Of a stretch of DNA of 64,000 nucleotides, positions 55,768 to 64,000 are shown in pieces. The position numbers and the translations under genes were made by a program. This stretch comes from Rhynchopus euleeides (lineage: Eukaryota > Euglenozoa > Diplonemea > Diplonemida > Diplonemidae), in assembly GCA_963210315.1 (NCBI GenBank), contig OY723317.1, forward strand, positions 992,001 through 1,056,000. The letters run 5' to 3'. The stretch's first letter is position 1, and each line of letters starts with the position of its first letter. Below the pieces are notes generated by a model. The model did no database searches. It was not told where the DNA came from and was given only the letters and a program-made list of their open reading frames with translations.

Positions 55768-56538
55768 TGCAGCAGTGTGGTGTGAGGGGTGCCAGGTGGT
55801 GTGCGGTGCATCAGCGAGCCAATAGATATCGGGTCTCGTCAGCGAGGCAGGGCCTCTCTCGAACAGGTCTGTGAAGAGATATGTGTGTCATCATCTGCGG
55901 ACAGGCAGCACCCCAGGCACGCACCCACAGACGCAAGTGTCCGGGCTGTGTGTGTGGTTGTGCTTGTGCTTGTCTATGTGTTTGTGCTATTGGGTGGGTG
56001 GACAGGTGGGGAGGTGGGTCGGTGGGTGGGGTCGCTCCACTTGCACGGACTGATGTGGCTCCCACTCTGGTGGCATGCACTGCACGCAGCCGCTCACGGA
56101 ACTGGTCTGTGTTTTACATCTCACCCCTGCATCGTACCGCAAGCTCAGAAGCTGGCAAGCGCACACCTCCCACCCACCCACCCACACACACACACTCACT
56201 CAACACAACTGCTGTTCACTCAGACACACCCCAACCCACGAAACAACCCAACGAACAGTCACAAGAGGAGACGGCACAGGATGCTGCACCATGTTACACC
56301 ACATGAGATGACGTGACACCGTGCCACACTGCACTGAAGTTCACCTCACTTGCCCTCACTTCACTCTGCTTTGTCTTTGTGAGTGATACAGGGACACCAT
56401 CAAGTGCTGTATGTACCCACACCACAGCTCATGGAATCACACCACCACACACGGGATGGCTGACCTTTCAGGACAGGGAGAAGGAGAAGGAGGAGGAGAG
56501 AAGGAGAGGGGAAGGGAGAGGAATGAAGGGAAGACTGC
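55768..56538. repeat. Conserved array spacer 6 (variant A)
   Basis: Full-length copy between carrier 7 and pseudogene 6. It carries small changes (GTCTATGTG, TGGTGGCATG) and the GGAGGAGGAG form of the purine tract shared with copies at 42880 and 61655. Confidence 0.9.
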
Positions 56539-57444
56539 CTAGTTGGTGCCCTTCAGGGTCTGCTGGGCCGTCTCGTAGAGCACCAGCACCAGGGCGGCAC
56601 CGACGGTGCGCAGGACGTTCGCGCCCGCACCCTTGAACATGGCGCCCATCCCCTCGTTCTTCATGATCTTGGAGAAGCAGTCCATGGTGCCCTTGTACAC
56701 CCACTCCTCCTTCGGCTTCTCGGCCTGCATCTGGAGGCGACGGCGCACCGTGTCGAACGGGTACGACGCGTACCCGGCGCAGATCGCGGCCGTCTGCGCC
56801 ACGAAGAACTTCGACACGAACCCCATCGCGCCCAGGTCCTTCGCGTACGGGTTCTTCGTCTTCAGCGTGTCGAACAGCCCGAAGTAGGTCCCACGGTACG
56901 GGATGATCCCGACGACCGACACACCGAACCCGTTGTACAGCCCCAGCACACCCTTCGGCCCGCGCGCCGTCTTGACCAGGCAGTCGCCCAGCCCGTTGAA
57001 GTCACGCTTCCCCGTCCCGACGTCCGACGCCAGACGCGTACGCGCGTAGTCCAGCGGGTACACGATGCACAGCGACCCCGCCCCCGCAACACCGCCCGAC
57101 GCCATGTTCACGGCGAAGAACATCCCGAACTCCGTCTTCGGGTTGTACTTCGGGAAGATCTCCTTCAGCGTGTCCTTGAAGGCGAAGTTGAACGCCTGCG
57201 TCGGGAAGTACCGGATGATGTTGGTCAGGTTCCCACGCCAGAACGCCCCCAGACCCTGCTCGGAGTGGATCCGGCTGAAGCAGTTCACAATCCCGGTGTA
57301 CCGCTGCACCTCCCCGCTGATGATCCGCGGGTTGGCATCCTGCGTCTGGATCACCAGCTTCACACGCTCAATCGGCGCCGTCAGCGTCTTCGCGATAGAC
57401 GCAGACACACCACCGATCAGGAAGTCAGTCAGGAACTGCGACAT
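56539..57444 (-). CDS. ADP/ATP-carrier-like protein, copy 7
   Basis: 301 aa with Val157 as in copies 3 and 4, but without their silent AAAC marker near the N-terminus. It is therefore a mosaic of two sequence types, suggesting gene conversion within the gene. Confidence 0.92.
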   Translation of the reverse strand: MSQFLTDFLIGGVSASIAKTLTAPIERVKLVIQTQDANPRIISGEVQRYTGIVNCFSRIHSEQGLGAFWRGNLTNIIRYFPTQAFNFAFKDTLKEIFPKYNPKTEFGMFFAVNMASGGVAGAGSLCIVYPLDYARTRLASDVGTGKRDFNGLGDCLVKTARGPKGVLGLYNGFGVSVVGIIPYRGTYFGLFDTLKTKNPYAKDLGAMGFVSKFFVAQTAAICAGYASYPFDTVRRRLQMQAEKPKEEWVYKGTMDCFSKIMKNEGMGAMFKGAGANVLRTVGAALVLVLYETAQQTLKGTN

Positions 57445-59617
57445 CTTTCTTTCTCTTGCTTGACTGTGATACCTGCAGTGGTGTGATGTGATGCGTGTGT
57501 GTGGCTGTGCAACCCCGGCAGACCCACCCACTGGACCCACACCCTCCACACCTGCTGCATGCAGCAAGGGCACTCTGCGTGGAGCACACAACCCTCACAA
57601 GGTGGGAACGGGGGCGGGGCAGCAACGCAGTCTCGCAACCTTCCTCTCTGTGGGCATATCTGGAGACACACTGCGAGGCACAGCCTCGAGGCTGCAAACT
57701 CGCAATGCAAAGCGTCCCTGAACACGCACACGGCCCGACACACAGCAGGTCTGCCGCATGTCGCGAGACCATATTTCCAGCACCACTGGACATGAGTGCT
57801 CGAACGTCCTGGCACATCGCCGACGCCTTTTCGAGAAGGGGTATTGTGGGGCAGAACATGAATCGGGTGGGGGTCGATGAGTGGGCGGCACAGCAGTGGG
57901 AGGTGAGTGACAGCCGTAGTCGTGCCGCACTTCCACACTGACACACCTGAGTCCGCTGTGCCTACGCGCTTCTGGAACCCCTTTCCCCCATGATCCTGCT
58001 GGGTACACAGAACCGGAAGCAGATACAACGATTCACAGCAGCAGAAGGGTCCTGGTCCAGCCACCAACTGGACTCCTCCAAGGCATGCTCGGAGCGCCTC
58101 GGGAACAAAACCCAAGAACTACCGACCCCTTCTCGCGAGGGTGATGTCCAGGCTCTAAGTTGCCCCCATTGTGCAGATGAGTCACCCACGTTGGATTCTC
58201 TGAGGGCACCCTTGCAGAAAGTGAAGCGATAACAGGCGATGGGGCAAATCGTCCGTAAGAAATTGCTCAGGGTGGGGTGAGTACTTCTGAATAATGCGAG
58301 GGGCGCATTTTATACGCACCTGGGACCCCCCGTGTTTTAGTCCCCCCCCTGGAGACGATTTTCGGCCGGGTGGGACTTAAACACGGGGGTGGGGCGGTGG
58401 AGACCAAGAAGACCTCTTCTGCTTCCGTCGTAGGGGGGACATTCTGGTCTGGCTGGACGTTTGGCACTCCACTTTTCGACTCTGACAGCACCTGGGAGGG
58501 CACCAGGTGGCCAAGTGGCCACCTGATGACCCTGGATCCCCCTGTATGGGGATAGGGGGGGGGGGGGGGGGCTTTATACACGGGGGGTCCCAGGTATTTG
58601 TTTTGCTCATGTTCATCCATTCCCGAGCGACAGGTCACAGCTCGTGGTAGTCCCTGAGACTGTGCGAAGAAGTAGCTGTTCGGCCAAAAAATTGGGGCAA
58701 CTGTTTGCGCCAAAGCCGGCCTGTCAGAAAATGGCTGAGAAGAACATCTCACTCTGATGCCCGCAAGGGCACCCAGCACAACAGCACGCAACTCTACAGG
58801 AGTAGAGAAAGAAAAAATCGTACTCCTTCCACTATGATAAGAGAAACACCCTGCCCAGCAACTGCAAAAAAGGCAGATCTTCCGGGCTACTGTTCGTTGA
58901 GCGCACACTCCTGTGCCAAAGGCTGTGTAAGCCCCTGTGAAGTGGCATGAAGGTGATCCTAATAAAGCTTCAGTCGTACGATTTCCTTCGTTACTTCGCG
59001 ACTTCGCTACGCTTCGTCGTTCGTAACTGGTAAAAGGCAAAACACAGGGCAGGGTAATACGACTTCCGTATTCGAACTTGTGAACCCTTGAACGGGTTGG
59101 AACTGTTGATGTTCAACAGATCTGGGAGAGTGATCACACCAGATGACGGGGCATAGGTGGGAGGGTCTGCAAGCACACGCAGGATCCGCAGGGTGTCCGT
59201 GTGCGTCATGGCGTGTCACCAGCTGAGGCGGTCCTGTCCTGAAGTACATATATCAGAGCAAGCTCGTCAGCCGCAAGACGCCACGTGCGGACCGCAGGGG
59301 TCCGCTGACACCGGACGAGCAGCACCTGCACCCCAAACCTGCACCCTCCCCACCCATCCCCCGCGGATGGGAGAAAACAAAAGAACTCCGTAAGGAGAAC
59401 ACAATAAATATATCAGAACTACTTACAAGTCAAGCAACTCAGGGGCAGCAATGCAGATGGCTGAGAAAACGGCTGGGCGGATCTGCCACCTGATGTGGCA
59501 TGTGGGGAACATGACGTCCCCGAGACACTGCACGCGGGGGAGGAGGGAGCGGGTGTTGCAGGGTGTGGCAACACGTAACGACAGACGGCAGGCGGTGCAG
59601 CCCCGACGGACGGCACA
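57445..59617. other. Intergenic region, cysteine-module gene 7 to carrier 7
   Basis: 57490-57870 repeats sequences seen upstream of carriers 3 and 5. A TIR element lies at 58317-58594 and a copy of the intron-2 repeat at about 58810-59030. 59095-59200 matches 35700-35790. No gene supported. Confidence 0.5.
58317..58594. mobile_element. Small TIR element (ACCTGGGACCCCCCGTGT ends)
   Basis: Inverted 18-bp termini enclose 278 bp with no coding capacity; a second inverted pair involving CACGGGGG lies inside. No target duplication is evident. Confidence 0.6.
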
Positions 59618-60916
59618 TCACTCCGCGATGGGCTCGTTCCTCGCGTGTACACGGTGTATGCCACGTTGGTGGGAACGCGCTGTCGGAGGCTTCAGCAGGC
59701 AGAAGGCACAGACGCCAAGGAGAGCCATCCCGAGCACACTCCCCCCGATGACTACTACCTCGAACCAAAGCGCGTAGCCTACGTACACCGGACCTGAAAC
59801 ACCTAAGCCCTTTGGGTCACTGTCGCAGGCGAGTGAAGAGGACGAGCCCACCAGAAAGAGGTGTGGCTCACACAGCATCGCATTGCAGCTGCCGCCCTGC
59901 ACCCTTGCACTCCCCACCAACGCACCTGTTGCCTCGCACGGCGTGTCGGTTGAGAATAATTCATGAGATGTCAGCCGTCTCAGAACAGGGTCATTGAGCA
60001 GGGCCTCCTCAAGTCGGGGTGACCACAAATGCGCTCGGCTGGGGTTCCACGGGATGAGGGCATGCACCACGTAATGCACATCCACACTGCAAGCGATGTC
60101 CACCCTCACGTGTGCCTGCAGCAAGGTCTGCACCACAGCCACAAACCTGTCCCGCATAGAAGCTGTGAGGTCGGCGCATAAGCCACGAAAGGAGACCCGT
60201 CCCCACAGCTGCACCTCGGTTGGGGTGCCTGTCCAGGTCCCGCCACCGCACGCGCAACAGGCCTCGATCGCGACGTGCCCACCCTCAGCGCGAAGTGAGG
60301 AGGAACAATGCTGGTTGTACCGAACGCAGCTGTACCCGGCGCTGTTCTCCCAGGGGTCACCGTTGGAGAGGGAGAGGTCGGCACACTGGGGGGTAGACGA
60401 CAGGCCACCGCCACAGACACAGCAGGCCTCGTTCGCGACTAACTCGTTCCGGAATCTGCTGCCATATTCCGCACAACCCTGCTGGGTGTACCAAGAACAA
60501 CTATCACCGTCGCTGTCTGACCAGACGCCTCCTGCGGACAGGGTGCGGTCCACACAGTCCAGGTTCGGGCTCGGGGTCGGAGTCGGTGTGCTGGTCGGTG
60601 GCGCAGGAGTGGCAGGACTGGGGGTGGGGCTCTCGTCCTGAGGGGTGTCGTCGAGAGGAGCGTCGCCCGACACACCACCGCCGCACACACAGCAGGCCTC
60701 GTTCGCTGTGAACCCATTGCGGAAACTGTCTCCAAACCAATCGCAGCGGTGCGCCTGGCTCCTGTACCACACGCAGCCCTTACCGCCATTGTCACTCCAA
60801 GTGACATCGTCGGAATCCTTGCGATCCACACAGTCCAACGCGGAGGTGTCAGCAACAGGACATTGCAGGAGCAGGGCGCACAGAATCAGGACGGCACGAA
60901 GAGCGGCACGCCACAT
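59618..60916 (-). CDS. Cysteine-module type I membrane protein 7
   Basis: 432 aa and only three cysteine modules. Module 1 (CVDRKDSDDVTWSDNGGKGC) matches that of pseudogene 3. Module 2 (LSAGGVWSDSDGDSCSWY) matches module 3 of members 1 and 4. Module 3 lacks the usual WY after its second cysteine (CVRYNQHC). The ectodomain is family-like, but the TM segment (VVVIGGSVLGMALLGVCAF) and the juxtamembrane part differ from other members, while the tail RNEPIAE is conserved. The ATG follows a CTGCAG acceptor. Confidence 0.85.
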   Translation of the reverse strand: MWRAALRAVLILCALLLQCPVADTSALDCVDRKDSDDVTWSDNGGKGCVWYRSQAHRCDWFGDSFRNGFTANEACCVCGGGVSGDAPLDDTPQDESPTPSPATPAPPTSTPTPTPSPNLDCVDRTLSAGGVWSDSDGDSCSWYTQQGCAEYGSRFRNELVANEACCVCGGGLSSTPQCADLSLSNGDPWENSAGYSCVRYNQHCSSSLRAEGGHVAIEACCACGGGTWTGTPTEVQLWGRVSFRGLCADLTASMRDRFVAVVQTLLQAHVRVDIACSVDVHYVVHALIPWNPSRAHLWSPRLEEALLNDPVLRRLTSHELFSTDTPCEATGALVGSARVQGGSCNAMLCEPHLFLVGSSSSLACDSDPKGLGVSGPVYVGYALWFEVVVIGGSVLGMALLGVCAFCLLKPPTARSHQRGIHRVHARNEPIAE

Positions 60917-60931
60917 TGTGGTGTGTAAACC

Positions 60932-61705
60932 TGCAGTGTGGTGTGAGGGGTGCCAGGTGGTGTGCGGTGCATCAGCGAGCCAATAGATATCGGGTCTCGT
61001 CAGCGAGGCAGGGCCTCTCTCGAACAGGTCTGTGAAGAGATATGTGTGTCATCATCTGCGGACAGGCAGCACCCCAGGCACGCACCCACAGACGCAAGTG
61101 TCAGGGCTGTGTGTGTGCTTGTGCTTGTGCTTGTCTTTGTGGCTGTGTTTGTGCTATTGGGTGGGTGGACAGGTGGGGAGGTGGGTCGGTGGGTGGGGTC
61201 GCTCCACTTGCACGGACTGATGTGGCTCCCACTCTGGCGGCATGCACTGCACGCAGCCGCTCACGGAACTGGTCTGTGTTTTACATCTCACCCCTGCATC
61301 GTACCGCAAGCTCAGAAGCTGGCAAGCGCACACCTCCCACCCACCCACCCACACACACACACTCACTCAACACAACTGCTGTTCACTCAGACACACCCCA
61401 ACCCACGAAACAACCCAACGAACAGTCACAAGAGGAGACGGCACAGGATGCTGCACCATGTTACACCACATGAGATGACGTGACACCGTGCCACACTGCA
61501 CTGAAGTTCACCTCACTTGCCCTCACTTCACTCTGCTTTGTCTTTGTGAGTGATACAGGGACACCATCAAGTGCTGTATGTACCCACACCACAGCTCATG
61601 GAATCACACCACCACACACGGGATGGCTGACCTTTCAGGACAGGGAGAAGGAGAAGGAGGAGGAGAGAAGGAGAGGGGAAGGGAGAGGAATGAAGGGAAG
61701 ACTGC
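60932..61705. repeat. Conserved array spacer 7 (variant A)
   Basis: Very close to spacer 6 (both have CTCAGAAGCTGG where others have CTCACAAGCTGG), with a short insertion CTTTGTGGCTGTG in the TG-rich block at about 61132. Confidence 0.9.
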
Positions 61706-62611
61706 CTAGTTGGTGCCCTTCAGGGTCTGCTGGGCCGTCTCGTAGAGCACCAGCACCAGGGCGGCACCGACGGTGCGCAGGACGTTCGCGCCCGCACCCT
61801 TGAACATGGCGCCCATCCCCTCGTTCTTCATGATCTTGGAGAAGCAGTCCATGGTGCCCTTGTACACCCACTCCTCCTTCGGCTTCTCGGCCTGCATCTG
61901 GAGGCGACGGCGCACCGTGTCGAACGGGTACGACGCGTACCCGGCGCAGATCGCGGCCGTCTGCGCCACGAAGAACTTCGACACGAACCCCATCGCGCCC
62001 AGGTCCTTCGCGTACGGGTTCTTCGTCTTCAGCGTGTCGAACAGCCCGAAGTAGGTCCCACGGTACGGGATGATCCCGACGACCGACACACCGAACCCGT
62101 TGTACAGCCCCAGCACACCCTTCGGCCCGCGCGCCGTCTTGGCCAGGCAGTCGCCCAGCCCGTTGAAGTCACGCTTCCCCGTCCCGACGTCCGACGCCAG
62201 ACGCGTACGCGCGTAGTCCAGCGGGTACACGATGCACAGCGACCCCGCCCCCGCAACACCGCCCGACGCCATGTTCACGGCGAAGAACATCCCGAACTCC
62301 GTCTTCGGGTTGTACTTCGGGAAGATCTCCTTCAGCGTGTCCTTGAAGGCGAAGTTGAACGCCTGCGTCGGGAAGTACCGGATGATGTTGGTCAGGTTCC
62401 CACGCCAGAACGCCCCCAGACCCTGCTCGGAGTGGATCCGGCTGAAGCAGTTCACAATCCCGGTGTACCGCTGCACCTCCCCGCTGATGATCCGCGGGTT
62501 GGCATCCTGCGTCTGGATCACCAGCTTCACACGCTCAATCGGCGCCGTCAGCGTCTTCGCGATAGACGCAGACACACCACCGATCAGGAAGTCAGTCAGG
62601 AACTGCGACAT
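61706..62611 (-). CDS. ADP/ATP-carrier-like protein, copy 8
   Basis: 301 aa, majority type; shares the CTTGTTTGACT leader variant with copy 2. It is the most upstream array member in the window, so the array may continue in mutated form or end at about 62.95 kb. Confidence 0.92.
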   Translation of the reverse strand: MSQFLTDFLIGGVSASIAKTLTAPIERVKLVIQTQDANPRIISGEVQRYTGIVNCFSRIHSEQGLGAFWRGNLTNIIRYFPTQAFNFAFKDTLKEIFPKYNPKTEFGMFFAVNMASGGVAGAGSLCIVYPLDYARTRLASDVGTGKRDFNGLGDCLAKTARGPKGVLGLYNGFGVSVVGIIPYRGTYFGLFDTLKTKNPYAKDLGAMGFVSKFFVAQTAAICAGYASYPFDTVRRRLQMQAEKPKEEWVYKGTMDCFSKIMKNEGMGAMFKGAGANVLRTVGAALVLVLYETAQQTLKGTN

Positions 62612-62950
62612 CTTTCTTTCTCTTGTTTGACTGTGATACCTGCAGTGGTGTGGTGTGATGTGTTGTGTTGCGTGGCTGTACACGGCAAGAGCAGGCAGGA
62701 CTCGCTGACACACTGTGTCACGTTTCTTCTCAAAAGCGGCGTGTGGGGGAGGGGCTTGCCCTGCGTCGACGGGGAGGGACAACATCTTCTGCGGTGACGC
62801 ACTACTCTCCTTGCTTCCCTTCCGGAACAGCACCCTCGTCCGTGGGCCTCAGCCGCAGTGAGGTGCTTCGTTGGTTGCAGCAGCTTGCACTCACGGCACC
62901 CATGCAAGGCAAGAAGACCCGACGACAAGACATGTGGAGAACACCACGGA
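62612..62950. other. Upstream flank of carrier 8
   Basis: Closely resembles the flank of carrier 1 (26400-26690), including AACATCTTCTGCGGTGAC and CGACGACAAGACATGTGGAG. Homology stops at about 62940, a probable array border. Confidence 0.6.
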
Positions 62951-62954
62951 CTAG

Positions 62955-63105
62955 TCGGGCAGTGACGGGTGGGGTCGACTAGTCGGGACGACGGGTGAAA
63001 ACTCGACAGGCGGCACCCGTCGACTCGACGGGTCCACCCGTCGACTCGACGGGTGGCACCCGTCGGCACGACGGGTGAACCTGCTGAAACGACGGGTGTT
63101 CCAGC
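62955..63105. repeat. Cluster of ACCCGTCG...CGACGGGT palindromes
   Basis: At least three perfect hairpins (for example ACCCGTCGACTCGACGGGT, and one with a GCA loop) plus half-sites ACGGGTG and ACTAGTCGGG lie within 150 bp. The cluster is at the right border of the array. Confidence 0.75.
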
Positions 63106-63513
63106 CATTTCCTGTTGATATGGGCCAATTTCCATTGAAAACTAGGGGAGTACCTTGCATGGCATCAGGTTATTTTTCACGCCGAACTATCTTCCCTGCA
63201 CAGACCCACCCCCGATTACTTTCCATTTACAATTCCTAGTTGGTGATGGGGCCTCAAGTGCATGTGCGACGGCTGTTCTCGTGGATTTTCATTGTTCGAG
63301 GGATCTTGACTCTGACAAACTGTGTCAGTTTGACAGAGCAACCTACTTCATGAAGGTGATCACTTTTCTGCCAGGCAAATTTTCGCCCCAGCCAACCCTT
63401 GCACAACCCACAAGGCAGTCTCCAAGATACCGTACCCTCATCACCACCCAGGCCAAGATACCCCAAGATACCATCATCACCACCCAGGCCACCCAGACGA
63501 GCCACACCAATCA
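63106..63513. other. Intergenic stretch right of the palindromes
   Basis: No gene seen. The segment 63430-63500 repeats the phrases CATCACCACCCAGGCCA and AAGATACC twice. Confidence 0.4.
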
Positions 63514-64000
63514 ATGCCAGCGGCAAAGCGTACTGCAGCGCAGGCCCTCGCCAGCGCTGTGGACATGACGGTGTTTGTACGTGCTTGGATCAACACGTAT
63601 GTTGTCGAGCGTGATGCTGATGGGTTGAGCCACATGGCCCTGAAGCAGCTTCTCGGCAAGCTGGCGGATAATCAAGTCGACTGATCCCATCATCAGTCTT
63701 GCCCTGTACAAAAAGTATGAGAAGGTGGGGGGTGGGGTGATCAGCAAGTCGACCGCGAAGGATGGTCGCACGATGTACGCTGCCCGTGTCAATAGCGGGT
63801 CAGACATCGAGTTTGTCGGGTTGGGCCTCCGGAAGAGCAACGGGAAGGACCACCCGACAGGGCTCAAGGAGATGGCCGACGCCTGCCCCGCGGCACTGCA
63901 GCTATGGTGAAGCTGTACGAGGCGGAGAAGAAACAGGCACAGAAGACCCAGCAGAGCAGGCTGGCCGTAGGCATTTTCGACGGTGCCTTCGCAACACGGT
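63514..64000 (+). pseudogene. Possible broken gene at the right edge
   Basis: Three consecutive open frames on the plus strand look like pieces of one protein: 63514-63684 (VFVRAWINTYVVERDADG), about 63685-63910 (PIISLALYKKYEKV to GLRKSNGKDHPTGLKEM) and a third frame from about 63905 (KLYEAEKKQAQKTQQSRLAV) that runs off the window. Frameshifts separate them. Composition looks coding, but no family is recognised; an element-encoded DNA-binding protein is possible. Confidence 0.3.

Noticed and set aside
58090-58260. Possible extra cysteine-module remnant near 58.2 kb
   Set aside because: It only shares the TTGGATTCTCTGAGGGCA phrase found next to pseudogene 3; no cysteine module or signal peptide is present.

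Overview
The window looks like nuclear DNA of a eukaryotic protist. It has GT-AG introns, mitochondrial-carrier genes without introns, secreted and type I membrane proteins, DNA transposons and satellite DNA. All recognised host genes from 17.7 to 62.6 kb lie on the minus strand. Almost every one starts a few bases to a few tens of bases after an AG acceptor, often CTGCAG, and polypyrimidine tracts lie between genes. Together this suggests polycistronic transcription with spliced-leader trans-splicing. A euglenozoan, perhaps a diplonemid, is my best guess; a dinoflagellate is the main alternative. No leader sequence or rRNA is present to settle it.

Left part (1-17.2 kb): a transposon and repeat graveyard. 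It holds long inverted-repeat and terminal-inverted-repeat (TIR) elements nested in one another (2.4-6.8 kb), a TA-targeting MITE whose unoccupied target is preserved 0.85 kb away, a 200-bp assembly gap, a hAT-like transposase gene (8.3-10.9 kb) and a 50-bp satellite of about 29 units (15.0-16.45 kb).

Middle (17.2-24.7 kb): two spliced minus-strand genes. One encodes a 1083-residue protein combining ankyrin repeats, a protein kinase domain and a tankyrase-like PARP domain with an H-Y-E triad. The other encodes an unrecognised, proline-rich protein of about 237 residues.

Right part (24.7-62.8 kb): a tandem array in which eight nearly identical ADP/ATP-carrier-like genes (301 aa) alternate with members of a divergent family of signal-peptide, cysteine-module, single-TM proteins (four intact, two pseudogenes). 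Each carrier is followed downstream by a conserved spacer of about 0.75 kb that leads into the next cysteine-module gene. The array is interrupted by a purple-acid-phosphatase-like gene (46.8-48.5 kb), by transposable elements (45.1-46.6 and 49.5-50.9 kb) and by a 0.7-kb insertion carrying a Cys/His-rich ORF (41.5-42.2 kb). The carrier copies are strongly homogenised, while the surface-protein genes differ by module content. This is the most striking biology in the window.

No tRNA, rRNA, CRISPR or prokaryote-type operon was seen. Intron boundaries, trans-splice sites and element ends were read by eye and not tested against transcripts or databases.
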